Source: Heterobilharzia americana (taxonomy: Eukaryota > Platyhelminthes > Trematoda > Strigeidida > Schistosomatidae). Taken from it: 64,000 nt of DNA. Shown one piece after another: positions 10,336 to 21,650 of this stretch (position 1 is its first letter; every line of letters begins with the position of its first letter). The stretch is from contig OX104130.1 of assembly GCA_944470555.2 (NCBI GenBank), positions 57,321,491-57,385,490 on the forward strand. The letters are read 5' to 3'. Below the pieces are notes generated by a model. It searched no databases and was not told where the DNA came from. It saw nothing but the letters and a program-made list of their open reading frames with translations. A program made the translations under genes and the position numbers.

Positions 10336-12997
10336 TGTAACGATTTTCTTTCTCTTGCATATTTTATTAATCCTTGACCACATAACCCAGTCCAGATTAC
10401 GTCATCAACACAGTAGACTTACTTCAGTGATTTCTTCACTCTGTTGGCTATTCGTTATTTGAAAAGTTTATGAAGTCAAGGTATCTTAAAGTAGCCTAAA
10501 ATTTCCTGTTAATCATTTCTGCTTTGAATATGAACTTAACCAGTAAATACATGCATATAAAGTTGGAGTGTATTATATTTTTAGAGTCTTGAACACATTT
10601 GTTGATCTCCAGCCACGTTGCCGAAGCTAAGATGTTGAATTCATACTTTTGTGCACTAAGATTACGAAAAGAAGTTGCTAAATTTGGTAGTCAGTGTCGT
10701 ATTTTGAGAATATGATTATTCTAGTGGATTTTTCAAATACTCCATCATCCACCTTTGTTTTGCGAATATTTTATCCTTTTAAGAAATAGTCTGACATAAA
10801 CATCGTTTTTCCCGTAATCTTTCTCGCTCATAAGACCCACCACAAACCTTTACACTTTCTGCCAACAACTAAGCATTTTCCACTTTTGTTTTGCAGATCT
10901 TTTCTTTACAATCTGATTAGCAGTATCAGCAACCTTGACGTTGATGAAGTACCTCTCTCTCTTTCATAGCATATAAATAGCTTAATAACGGCTCTATTTG
11001 TGATGGTTAGTAGATCAGAGGTTGGCTTATCTCTTTCATATACGACCTACCAAGTCTACTGCTATACTGTTGCCTGTTGCTTTGTATAGTGCCGATCCTA
11101 TCACTTTACTTATCATACCGGGTAACACAAAAAATAACACAACACCTAAATGGGTCACAACATTGCATCAATAAAGTTTGACTCTAAAGGCCAGCTTGAC
11201 AATTACTGCAGTAGCTGAACAAGTTTCCTCATTTTATGAAAATACTCACATTTCAGTCAAAATAAAGGTCGTTAATTGGTTACATCAGTAGTTGTTCAGA
11301 TGGCCTCTGCGGTAACTGAAAAGATGTGAAAGTGTACATGGGCCAGAAAGCGTAGGTCATCGTTAATAAGAATGGTGGGTAAACAGTTCAAAGACAAACA
11401 CCAATGACCAACCATTAATCTGTCTCTTGACATTTGGTTATTGACCAGCTGGTTATGGTTACAACAAAAGCCACGTGATGGGTATCGAACTGACACCAAT
11501 ATTACCAACAGTGAACTCTTAGAATTACAAATTAACCATATAGTTAGCCGACAAGTCGAAACCTAACTTCAACAAACTGGCTCCATGTACAGGCGTAAAA
11601 CTTGGGCACCGTGGTAGGTGGCTGTATGCAATTGCGTGAATTTGTATGTAGTTTAAAAAACACATTTCACATCTGTGGTAGACTAATTAACTTAAATTTT
11701 TCAAGGAAGTTCTTCGTGTTCAGTGATAAATTTTCTCTTTCCTCCGAAATTTCAGTCAACAAAACTGTTAGGATTATTTTTGATGATCTGAATTGTTTTC
11801 TCTTCCTAAAGAGTAGCTAAAATACTATCAGCTACGCGGATAAAGGATGTGCAATCCTGATATTTACGGATATGTTCATATTAAACTTAATGGTGAAAGC
11901 AATGAAACGAGTAACTGATGATAGGAATACTTCATGAGGTATATCGATAAGTCACTAATGACCGACAAATATCTGAGCCATACCTCAGAACTGTTATAGA
12001 TATTAAATGTGATGCACAACGGAGCATTAATTTTACAGTTGAATGTATCCATGAAAACCTCTTCAATTTCTCCTATCTGTCTTTTAAAAGAGGAGATGAC
12101 AATGCAAATGAGAAGGGCTTAGATCGTAAAAACCAGGGTGTTGAGTAGTAAGTAAATGACAAAAGCTTCTCTAGGATGAAATACAAGCGTCAAATAATCA
12201 GAAAACAGTTTTACATCGAAGCGTTTGCTCACAATATAAACTAGACAATAAGTTAGTTCTCCTTGGACGTATTTATCTGATAAAAACTATCTGAAGAGTC
12301 CCCAAGAAGTGTTCCATAATAATATATGCCCAGAGAAAGAATGTAGACATAACTGACAAAAGGCTTATGCTAACTTGTCTGGCATCTCTGAGGGATCAGC
12401 AAAAGATCAAGGATCTCTCTCAGCAGAATGTGTACTTTCAAGGAACCAGATTTTCTACATTCAATTAGCTGGGCTATATGTCCTCTTAGAATGGACAATT
12501 ACTCATCAGACGCCACTTTCAGTAGTGTTCATGAATTCCTGTGTACTTGCAAAGTCAAGGCAAAAGGAAATGTCTCATTTTTCGTCTGAGCATGTTTCTT
12601 AGGGTTTGAGACCAAACAAATATCAGTCACATATTATTGACTAAGGACAAAACGAATATGCATCCAAAATCTTCAAAATAATAAGTGGATAAAGAACTTT
12701 AATTTCATACCACTTATTTGAAACTGAACTTTTTTGTTTCCAAAGAGGCAGAGCCCAGTGGAACGTCACTATGTTGACTAGCTGCCTGAATATACTTGGA
12801 CGGTCAAGGATGAGATAATCCCGGTCGTCCCCTAAAAATGCTATCATACAGTCTGCTTTTATAACCTCTACGAGAGAAGTCCTGCTCACTACTTTCACAT
12901 AACGGAAAGTTTTTTCAGAAAGTGAGATGAGGGAAGTGAACGTTAGGCGTAATAAACGGACCGCAGTACATTTAAGATAGACCCAGTGGATTCAGGA
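10336..12997. other. AT-rich intergenic DNA
   Basis: Short open stretches at 11296-11508 (-), 11602-11820 (+), 12375-12602 (+) and 12641-12898 (-) show no recognisable motif or splice-site context. No repeat was recognised. Confidence 0.5.
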
Positions 12998-13331
12998 ATT
13001 ATTATTATTATTTGTCCCTTGAGTTCCTGGTGGAAGATTGGGTTTCAGTAGCACGTCCCCATTTCACTGTCTTCTCTGCAGTTCATCCAACCTGACTCCA
13101 AGACTCCCCACAACCATCCATTTCTTACAAACACCATCTCCTCCATGTCACCATCACCTCCGACACCCAACTCGTCGTTTCCCCTTTGCATTCCAATCGA
13201 CGACCTGGCCTAAAATGTGATGTCCACAATCGCCCTTCTCAGTGTATGCCCGATACAATCCAATCCAATCCATCTCCACTTCCTTCTGCACATTTGTTGG
13301 GCAATATGTTCTTCCTTCGTTGGTTCGGTGC

Positions 13332-13351
13332 CAGCCAGCCAGTCAGTCAGT
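13332..13351. repeat. Short (CAGC)/(CAGT)n tract in E2
   Basis: Only about five tetranucleotide units occur here, at the position where E5, E8 and E9 carry long GGCT or GACT arrays. This is the least expanded state of that site in the window. Confidence 0.85.
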
Positions 13352-15172
13352 CAGAGTTCCTCCTTGCTTATTCTTATTATTCTCGCCATCTCATCTCATC
13401 TTCAGTATCGAGTGAGGGAGAGTAGGCTGCAGCTGTTGATCACGCATTTCTGTAGTTTGTTCCAAATGCTTTTCGTAACGTGCCTGCCAACTCTCTCAAT
13501 CAACACATAGAGAAGCACTGAGTCACTTGACTGACATTAGTGTTGAGAATTCGGATCTTGTTCACACACGCTTTATGTTGAGTGCAGTTCAGTACAGTAC
13601 AGTGAAGTGCATTACAGTAGATCACCACATTGATTATTTCAGATTAATGAAGGAATGTCAGTCTTGCTGTCTTTCCCATCCTATCTTTGACATCCTCATC
13701 TGTACCTGCGCCACCACTGCCTGTATTTGAGACGATGCTGTGTTGCTTGGGTAGGTGAAAGAGACTACTTCTTTACGGTTTCTCCCGTTGATGGTGGCTG
13801 GTGCTTGTTATTGTTGTCGGTAGTGGTGGTCGGGTATTTTCATCACTTCTGTCTACTCTACGTTCCCTTGAAGGAAGTCCCGTCTTCGCTGCCCTACCGA
13901 CTCTGTCAACTTGTTGGTTTTCGCCTGCAGATCTTCAAGTTTGTGACACAAGACATTAGATATAAATCATCATCGTTGGCGAAATCTAAATCTTCTTCTG
14001 TGGTCTTTTTATCATTCCAGCCAGTCTATGCCCATCTTCTCGCTCTTCACGGTTTGCTACATCATCCAGTCCAGTTCAGTTGACTGCAGTCAGGAAGATC
14101 ATCTGTGATAGTAGACGGCAGAATCGTTTTACTCCTGTCACCTGTCTTCACTTCAAAGGCGCCACTGGGCTTTCCATGGTGAATCACTCGGCGTGTAGCA
14201 TCACATAACATATAGGTGCAGTTGAATGAGGTTGATAAAGTTTTGTGGCATTAAAACCGTAGTGTTGAAGCAGCTGCCTGTCAAATTACTTCTCGGTTGA
14301 CTCTGTCAAAGGCCTTCTCAAAGTCGATGAAGTTAAGGTGTAGAGTTGACTGCCATTCGTTACTTTGTTCTATGATGATGCGAACGGATGCAACTTGGTC
14401 CGCACATGACTTGTTCTTCCTGAATCAAACCAGTCTGTTCCGGTCGTAGTTTTAATCAAGCACATCCTTTAGTCTCTCCAGGATGAGGAGGCTTAGTATT
14501 TTGCTTCCTTTGTGTGGATGGCAGCATGATTCCTCGCCAGTTATTGCAAAGACTTAGGTCTCCCTTCTTTGGAAATTTGACAAGGTATCCCTTCTTTCAA
14601 TCAATGAACAGGTATCTTTCATTTCTCTCTTCCTACCAAACCTTCTGCATTAGTGGTGTGAGCATGTCCGCTGTTGTCCCTGAGTCTCTTCTCAGTGCTT
14701 CTGGTGGAATTCCATCTGGTCGTCCTGCTTTCCCGCATCTCAGTAACCTTATGGCTTTCAGGACTTCGACTTTTGTTAGAGGGCTTGTGTTAACTGATAT
14801 TTCTGTGGCTGGGTTGCTAGCGGTATTTCTAGACGAAGTGAAGGTGGTGGTAGTGGTGTTGGTGGTCGATTCAACAGTTTTCTGAAGTCATCAGCCAATC
14901 CTCTCATTTGTTTCTCTTCTTTGGCAATTATATTTCCTTCACTATCTCTCCCTGCTTTCGTCTGTGTTGATCTCTTCCCCACCAAATTGACTGTAACCTG
15001 GTTATTCGATACAGTCTCACCAGGTCTCTCTTACCAGCCTACAGACTATTCTGTTTCACTTGCCAATGTGTCGTAGAAATGTCTTTTGTCCTTGCGCGTG
15101 CACTCTTCTCCACCTCCATGTCCAGTGTAGTGTTTCATACATTGTACTCAGTTCTTCTTCTACTTGTTCATC

Positions 15173-15367
15173 CCTGCACTGCATTGCACTGCACTGCAAT
15201 GCACTGCACTGGTTCATCTTCTGCTTCACCATCCTACTCTCCCTGCTCTATCAGCTTCCATGTGTCCGTCCACATCCATTCCTTGTCTTGCCTCGTCTTG
15301 CCTCGTCTCGTCTCGTCTTGCTTCTTCTGCTTCTTCTTCTCCTTCCTTCCTTCCTTCCTTCCTTCCT
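15173..15367. repeat. Cluster of three short tandem repeats inside E2
   Basis: A GCACT-type run (about 15176-15211), a CGTCT/CTTGC-type run (about 15290-15330) and a TTCC run (about 15345-15367) all fall in the linker between endonuclease and reverse transcriptase. Equivalent runs occur at matching positions in E4, E5 and E8. Confidence 0.85.
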
Positions 15368-16306
15368 AACACGCTTATACAGGTTTCTCTCCACATCGCT
15401 TTCAAACAGTTCCAGTGTTCTTCCATGCACCCTTCCTCAGGGATGTTGCTCACCATCTCCCATTTTGTCCTGGTGACTGGATGACATGAAGATGTCCTTT
15501 GTAGTTTCCTCTTTCACTTTCTGTTCTGAGTGTTCAACTTGAACTGTGTGTGGTCTATCACCAACTTCCTTGAAGACCTTCAACTTGATTTTGCAGGTAG
15601 GTTCCTCGCAGTAGATGCTGAGTGGTGTGAACCAACTTCTCTTCCTATCCGTGATCTGATCTTGTGTCCAGTGGGTTGGCTGCGTCTCCACTTTCCTCAT
15701 ATTGAGATGAAGTCGATTTGATTTCTAGTGTGGTGTGTCCATCCGATGGATGGTGAAGTCGATGTCGCTTTGTGAATATCCTTGTGCTTGAACACACTGC
15801 CTCCCTCCAATCACCAAATCGTTGAATGCGTAGAAATCCTCAAACAATTCTCCATTCTCATTCATCACCTCACCGAGTGCTTCTCGACACATGGTTAGTT
15901 CTCTTCCTGTGTTGTTCACTCCCCAGTTTGGCATTCGTGTCACCCTTTAGAATGGCTTTTGACATGGCCGTCTGTGGTGAGGTCTTGTCGAGTACTGATT
16001 GCAGTTGTCTGTAGAATTCCTCCTTCTCCTCTTCATCTGCCTTATTTGTAGGTGTGTGGCATGGCGTGGCGTGGCATGGCGTGTTAATGTATGATTGTTA
16101 CTTTCCTCAATTTTGAGTTGAATCTTGCTGTCATGATCCTGGAGGAGATTGGTTCCCACTGTATGAGAGAGAGCCTTCGATGCTGTTGGGAGGTGCCATC
16201 ATGATAGCCACTCCGAAACTCAGTGTGTTCGTGGTTGTCGTCTGGGTGACAATATCAGAGTAGATTATTGACTGTCCAGTCAAGAGTTTGGAGAATCCAC
16301 TTATAT

Positions 16307-16392
16307 ATCCTTGTGCTTGAACACACTGCCTCCTTCTAATCACCAAGTCGTTGAATGCGCAGAATTCTGCAAACAATCCTCTATTCTCCACT
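16307..16392 (-). repeat. Displaced endonuclease segment at the 5' end of E2
   Basis: Read on the minus strand, this encodes GLFAEFCAFNDLVI and RRQCVQAQGY, which normally lies about 400 bp downstream of the SKLLTGQSIIYSD block. Here it lies immediately upstream of that block, in the same orientation. The corresponding segment is also present in its normal place near 15800, so this is a duplication. Confidence 0.8.
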
Positions 16393-17523
16393 GTTTCAAG
16401 ATAATTAGAATGCCACAAATAAGTTTTTAATCGTTTTAGACAATTCATCTTCTGTTAGCTTTTAATGAAAACCTCCTTGTGAGCATGAGGTTACGTGAAA
16501 TATATAGAGTAGAGGATTGTCTACAAACAACCGGAAGAATCACATAGCTGAATCGCTTCTGTCAAACTTGTTTTTGACCCCTGATATCTGAAATTAGTAT
16601 AATGTGTTCGTTTTTGGCAAGTATGTTTTAAAAACGACGATTTATCTTCTTGGTTGGTTGAATTAAACGACAGAAATCCTGTTGACAAGAGATTTGAAAG
16701 ATTTCAAAACTAATTGGTTGTGAGAAATATTTAGATGAATTGTTAGATTTTGCTACTTACTATTCACCACTAAATCAATGGAAACTTTCATCTGGTCATT
16801 CATACATAAAATAATAAAGCTTTTCATCAATTCGTGATTAATTCATATAAAACTTGTATAATAAGTGTGGAGTTCTACTTTTCGATTTAAATGAAATCAT
16901 GACAAAATAGCCATCACCATGTGCCTTACTCCATTTTGAACACTAAATTCATGATTCTATTATATCCAATAAACTAAGAGAGAAGGTCATGAGAAACCAT
17001 TAGGAACAAGAGTAGAAGCACTAATATTACCACATACATACTACTACAGTTGTTTTGACCATCTGGTTTAAAACTACATCGAACATGATAACTAGTACTT
17101 CAAGAAACGTTGGGCCGCTCATAAAGTTAGACCTGGATCAACTTTCAAGTAGGCGCCCATTTTTTGGACTTTAGACACTAAACAATGGCTTTTTAATAAT
17201 GACAACATTATTCATACTCTCCTAATTAAATTCATGAGTACCATAATTACCAGTTCTTAATGTCATTTCTGCTGGTAGACATGTTCACTGCGTTAGACTG
17301 CAAATCTGCTTGCGGCATTCAAGCTGTTTTTCCACTTTTGTGACTTTAACTTGTTTTATAGACCGTGTTCAACAGTGTAAATTCGATTGGTTTAAGTTTC
17401 CGTACTATTATTTTTTTAATGTCCGTTAATCAAGCAAAGACATTCACTAATATTGTTCCATTGAAGTAGAATAAAACACTATGAAGAGAATTACAAACCA
17501 GTCTGGTTATCAAGATTTTTCAG
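16393..17523. other. AT-rich intergenic DNA
   Basis: Nothing recognisable was found. It ends at a possible splice acceptor (gatttttcag) at 17514-17523. Confidence 0.5.
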
Positions 17524-17650
17524 TGATCGGTTTGTGCATAAGGTCGAAGAATATTTATCAGGACAATTAGTCAAGCTGACTATAATTAAAGAGCTCGAGT
17601 ATACTACTTTAAAAAGCAACTATGATAGCATATTGGTTGACCACTGGAGA
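17524..17650 (+). CDS. Possible internal exon, unrecognised protein
   Basis: After a pyrimidine-rich acceptor (gatttttcag), one frame stays open for 42 codons from 17525. It has a charged, helix-prone composition (HKVEEYLSGQL, IIKELEYTTLKSNYD) and reaches a weak donor-like gtaacc at 17651. The product is not recognised. The phase does not join cleanly to the candidate exon at 18683, and chance open frames of this length are common, so confidence is low. Confidence 0.15.
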
Positions 17651-18311
17651 GTAACCAATTTAATGTTGTCCAATCATGAGTGCTGACGGTATTTGACTGA
17701 TCAAGTTTACAGCGTGATCAGTTAGCTAAGACACTTCATTACGATGTACTCTGATCGATTGTAAGTTGCTGGAGGTAAATGGCGAGATACTCTTGACTTA
17801 AACTTCGTGCTTTTCGCACTTGTCAATAAAGCGTATCTGTAATCGCAGAGGTTCGAACCCGTGTCACACAATGTTGCTGTTTTCCTGGTGCTAACAGGCC
17901 TAAAAACTAAGCCTATAACCTCCTATCTATCCCCTGGAAATGAATTATATCGATTCGTTTGCCTTTGAAGTTCACACCAAATATATTGCGTCGTGTGATA
18001 AAGAAAGATCCAAAACTCAGCAATCTAGCTCAGTCGCCATGAGAACATAATATTTCACTATCTTACATAGTTGGTCATAGGTATTTACATCTCAAATCTA
18101 AGTATCTTCAGTGTTACACTTGAGACGGTGATTATCCTATTCGTTTATAAGTATCAAGGTTACAGGAAGATGTGTACTTGAACTGTCAGTTGGTAAAAAC
18201 CAAATTTTCAATAAATCTGCTAACTCTTTAGTAAACGATCGTTAATAATTCGTTACTTAGTCTATTTAAAGCTATCGTAAACTTCAGAACTATTTTAGGT
18301 GAATTAATTAT

Positions 18312-18640
18312 CTCAAGGTAGCATTCAACATGGACTGACATCATTTGGAGAACCAGTGAAAACTTGCGAGCACTGAACAGCTGTTTTTTCCAAGCGTGAA
18401 ACTCCTCAGCGGTACTTATCTATGGACCCGCCAGGGATTGAACTCAGAAACTCCAGGTCCCACGGTGCGTGCATTGACATGAACCATGTTCTGAAGTTGT
18501 ATTAAGAAACTATGACTTAGTGGGTCAATCAGTCGGAAGTGACTCAGATAAAATAGCTCCCACGTCTCCAAGGTTCTCCAACTGATTTTCGTCCTTGATG
18601 AATACTACCTTGAAATAAATAAAATTCTTATAAACTTCAA
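18312..18640 (-). mobile_element. SINE type B with inverted 3' arms
   Basis: The left part (18312-18490) is a minus-strand type B SINE, with blocks gactgacatcatttggagaacc and aactcctcagcgg and a tRNA-like part near 18430-18475. The right part (about 18555-18640) is a plus-strand copy of the family's 3' end (gttctccaactgatt, gatgaatactaccttgaaat). The two 3' ends point away from each other, giving an inverted-arm composite like that at 21357-21650. Confidence 0.6.
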
Positions 18641-18682
18641 ACCGAATTAATTATCTCTTGTAATCCCATATTTTTTTTACAG

Positions 18683-18775
18683 ACTCTATAAGCGAACAGC
18701 TCACTCATCAACTAAAATCTTTGGAAACGGAAATCGAATACCGATGCACAATTTCCACCTCAGGAATCTGCTGAA
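18683..18775 (+). CDS. Possible exon with strong splice signals, unrecognised product
   Basis: An eight-T tract plus acag (18673-18682) makes a good acceptor, and gtaagt at 18776-18781 is a consensus donor, framing a 93-bp segment. One frame reads SISEQLTHQLKSLETEIEYR, helix-forming and protein-like, then meets a TGA at 18772-18774, one base before the donor. A second frame is fully open. No homology is recognised. The splice-site pair is the main support. Confidence 0.25.
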
Positions 18776-18979
18776 GTAAGTATTCTTCATCCCTCCTGCC
18801 TTTTAAGTCTTGAATCACAGTACTTTATGCACATAAATTCAATCGTTCTCAATAGTATCTGAATATAAAATCAAAGGTTTATCTCCTGCTAATAAAACAG
18901 TCATGAGGATATGTTGAAATGAAACCACTATGGAAACTTGTCTATAAATCTTCTTAATGAGGGTGTATATTTATTTCAG

Positions 18980-19116
18980 AAGAATCTAAAAGCCTAGATA
19001 GTGAACATTTTCGCTGTTTGCTTTTTGTGAGAATACATTTAGCAATAGTTGTTATGATACTTGTAATTTCCCTTTGCTATACAGAGCCGAATTGTTCGAC
19101 CACTGTTGCCAGATAG
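18980..19116 (+). CDS. Possible terminal exon with a membrane segment
   Basis: It follows an acceptor (atttatttcag, ending at 18979) after a 204-bp GT-AG interval from 18776. In the phase that continues the helix-like frame of 18683-18775, it is open for about 45 codons. That frame contains a hydrophobic stretch (LLFVRIHLAIVVMILVISLC) suited to a membrane anchor and stops at TAG 19114-19116. The joined reading has one in-frame TGA in the upstream exon, so this may be a relic or a chance arrangement. Confidence 0.2.
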
Positions 19117-19124
19117 GTTCCTAA

Positions 19125-19340
19125 GCGGATGCCTCGATACTGCCGGATATTCGTAATGTTCTGTTGATCTTGGTGACCAGCAGATAAATCAGGGACGCGC
19201 TTGTCGTCCTATCTGGGACCCCCTCGTCATCTGGATCTACCTGGACCCCAGCGAGAGATGTTGTTCCCACTAAGGCTCTAACCCAGTATCAGTCACTCCA
19301 AACACCAGAGCGTTATCCACTAAGCCATAACAACAACTGA
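19125..19340 (-). mobile_element. Hammerhead SINE (Sm-alpha-like), minus-strand unit
   Basis: On the minus strand, an A-box-like ttagtggataacgc (about 19309-19322) and a B-box-like gggttagagcc (about 19272-19283) precede a hammerhead-like segment at 19189-19240. Together they form the tRNA-promoter-plus-ribozyme layout of schistosome Sm-alpha SINEs. The B box has lost the usual TTCGA, so transcription is doubtful. Confidence 0.7.
19189..19240 (-). ncRNA. Degenerate hammerhead ribozyme
   Basis: On the minus strand it reads gatccag, atgacgag, gtcccagataggac, gacaa, gcgcgtcc. The stem II sequence is kept, but the CUGAUGA core and the GAAAC core are both altered, so self-cleavage is unlikely. 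Confidence 0.65.
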
Positions 19341-19344
19341 TACC

Positions 19345-19550
19345 CGTTAAACGAGAGGTGGCTATCTTGCTCCAGGGGCTTGGTGGATAACGCTTTGATA
19401 TTTGAAGCGACGAGCAATGGGTTCGAGCGCAGTGAGAACAACGTCACTCTCTGGGGTGCAGGTACATCCAGCTGATGAGTGATGCCTAAATAGAACGAAA
19501 CGTGCTTCCTGGATTCCTTTGCCCGTAACCAAGATCACTGCAACTTCCAG
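19345..19550 (+). mobile_element. Hammerhead SINE (Sm-alpha-like), plus-strand unit
   Basis: An A-box-like cttggtggataacgc (19379-19393) and a B-box-like ggttcgagcgc (19420-19430) are followed by the hammerhead at 19463-19517. The unit lies head to head with the minus-strand unit at 19125-19340, their promoter ends being a few bases apart. This is the best preserved member of the family in the window. Confidence 0.75.
19463..19517 (+). ncRNA. Hammerhead ribozyme with intact core
   Basis: The order is acatccag, ctgatgag, a stem II region (longer than usual), cgaaac, gtgcttc and ctggattcc. Both core blocks, CUGAUGA and GAAAC, are present. The cleavage triplet is UUC rather than the family's GUC, which still fits the NUH rule. 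Stem II is imperfect because of extra bases (tgatgcctaaatagaa). Cleavage is possible but unproven. Confidence 0.75.
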
Positions 19551-21184
19551 TAATAAGTAACACCATGTTGTCGAGAAAAAAGTTTGATTCGATGTCTAAT
19601 CAGTAGAAGTTCTAGAGAAAGAAACGACAAGTATCTAAAGAAGATACAGAAAACAGTAGAAATATTCAGGGAAAGAAAAGTACAACTCCTTCTGAACTTA
19701 GAACGCGGAGATAACTTATATAAACTGCTTTAAATGTAAGATTGTAATATTTTATTCACACTCAGTGTAATTTTTGAATAAAAATTGTGTCAGTCCTCAT
19801 CATTTTTATGGCTACAGTATATCAATCCTACGCTTAAGATTTTATTCACTTAACCACTAAGAAAGTGATTTGATAGCTTGAAGGATTACATTGCAAGCGT
19901 TCAAAGAGGACTAAAGAATGATTTCACAGTCATCACTGACATCTATGATCTTATCATTTATGTGAAATGTTTATTATTCACTTTCTGTAGCCTTTTTTCG
20001 CTTGTTTTAAAATCCCTACTCTTAGACTGACTTCAAAAGTCTATAAAAAAGTGTATGTGACCTTACTTTTCTACTATACATTTAAATTCTGAGATCACAC
20101 GAAAGATTATAATGTACACAAATCGATTGTCATTAAGTTAGCACCGTAGTTATCAATTCCAAAGTGCTATCCATAAAGTGTATAGTGTGGTTATCAAATT
20201 AAGTGACAAGACGCTCATGTTCATTGTGTTTGAAGCGGGATTTTGTTTCGGCACTGCTAATCAGTTTATCATGTAACACAGTGTCGCTGCTTATTTACAA
20301 TGGTAAACAGTAGCCTTGTGCATCATACTGGTAAGACTACTGTTACTACTTAACAGTCACGCATTATTCTTTCATCACCACCCTCCAAGAAGAGAACATT
20401 TTGCTACCGGTTTACTTTAAGTTGATTCGTACATATGCTTTTAGTGCTTCAACTCAACTGAGGCTACATCAGCCTTGTCAATATAAATGATCGGTATTGT
20501 AAATTAATATACAAATGGGTAAGTCCATTATTTTATGGAATGAATATTTTGGTTCTTCATAATTTTGTTCACCTTTATCTAATTCTTTTCACAGCACTCA
20601 TACATGAAACGAATTAGTAATGACAACACTCATCGCGTACTCTTGAAATTTATCTATATACAGTGTATACATTGAGATGCAATGTTCGATTTCACAGAAA
20701 TGTTTCTTCCGCTAATAATCTTGTTTCTTATTTGAATAAGTCTGACAACTAGTTTCAGGTTCACCTTTACACATTAGTGAGTTGAAACTACTTTGCCATC
20801 AATCACTTTTTGGTAGCCTAAAAGATTTTATTATATCTAGAGAGAGGTTTGTAAGAAGAGTTACTTTTTGTAGGACATTGAATGTCAGTAATAACAGTTC
20901 ATCATCGGTACAATTCGTTAAACAACGTAATGAGAAGACGAAGATTATCTGAAACGTGTGATGTATTAGCACTATGCATTTTGAACAGTTTGATCGGCTA
21001 TCTCAGATAGTCAAACCTATAATCAATATGATTTTCCACCTCTACTTTGCGTAGATTTGGATTGGGATGAGAAATTTTGTCAAGGCAGCCAATGTGAGTA
21101 GGATCAAGCGATAGAAATGCGTCACGAATTCACATGGTAGTTGGACGAAACCCTCGTTGATTGGAGGAAAATAAAAATCCGGTC
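19551..21184. other. AT-rich intergenic DNA
   Basis: Nothing recognisable was found on either strand. Confidence 0.5.
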
Positions 21185-21330
21185 ACCAATCGGATCTCGT
21201 ACTTCATTGGGTAGGGCGACGGGCTAGAAAATCAATAGTCACTAGTTCAGATCCTGCTGCAGCCAAAGTTTTCATTTTACCGTTATTCATCACCCATTAT
21301 CAATACAAGTCTGCCAAACCACGACTTTCT
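21185..21330 (+). mobile_element. tRNA-derived SINE (type C), degenerate
   Basis: A B-box-like agttcagatcc (about 21242-21252) is followed by the tail agccaaagttttcatttta and a later tctgccaaaccac block, both matching the minus-strand SINE at 8645-8810. The A box is poor. Confidence 0.5.
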
Positions 21331-21356
21331 CAAACACTCACAATGATTTAGACGTA

Positions 21357-21650
21357 GTATTCATCATAGACTGACATCAGTTAGGGAACCATTAAAAATC
21401 TGGGAGCACTGGACAACTGTCTCGTCCTGAAAGCCAACCCAGTGGCTGAATGGTTAACGCGTTCGCCGTGAGACCTGAAGGTCCCAGGTTCGTTCCCTAG
21501 CCAGGTCGTGGGTGCGTACTGCTGAGGAGTCCCATACTAGGACGAAACAGCTGTCCAGTGCTCCCAGATTTCCAATGATTCCCTAACTGATATCAGTCCA
21601 TGATGAATGCTACATCTAAATTAAAAATCCCCATTCATCTCAAAACTACA
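21357..21650 (+). mobile_element. SINE type B with inverted 3' arms
   Basis: A plus-strand tRNA-like head starts with cccagtggctgaatggttaac (about 21437-21458) and has the B box caggttcgttccc (21485-21497). The family 3' part follows to about 21650. Upstream at 21357-21430 lies an inverted copy of the 3' part (gggagcactggacaactg), so 21357-21430 and 21535-21613 can pair as a long hairpin around the head. This is the clearest copy of this SINE here. Confidence 0.7.

Larger units (their letters stand above)
13020..16160 (-). pseudogene. E2 endonuclease/reverse transcriptase relic
   Basis: Minus-strand fragments include an endonuclease piece at 15725-15943 (NNTGRELTMCREALGEVMNE, FNDLVIGG) and a linker/RT start at 14776-14985 (GNIIAKEEKQ, KLLNRP). 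The RT core is broken by many indels: the FADD site reads DFANDDDLYLMS (near 13970), and a 7-bp duplication (acaggtg) precedes motif B near 14120. No functional protein is possible. Confidence 0.8.
12998..16392 (-). mobile_element. E2: RTE-like element, group 2, with rearranged 5' end
   Basis: E2 runs leftward: its AAT tail is at 12998-13012 and its 5' side near 16392. The 3' third is group 2-like, whereas the middle of the RT region (about 14280-14900) keeps blocks close to group 1, such as the coding for PDGIPPEA, so the copy looks mosaic. The usual 5' terminus is missing. Instead, a displaced endonuclease segment abuts an earlier part of the same domain at about 16307. No convincing target-site duplication was seen. 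Confidence 0.8.

Noticed and set aside
15060..15484. Several overlapping plus-strand frames over E2 rich in Ser, Leu and Cys
   Set aside because: They are antisense shadows of the minus-strand element, and the same frames recur antisense to E4, E5 and E8.
17760..17880. B-box-like ggttcgaaccc near 17850
   Set aside because: No matching A box at suitable spacing and no match to the other SINE copies, so it is not called.
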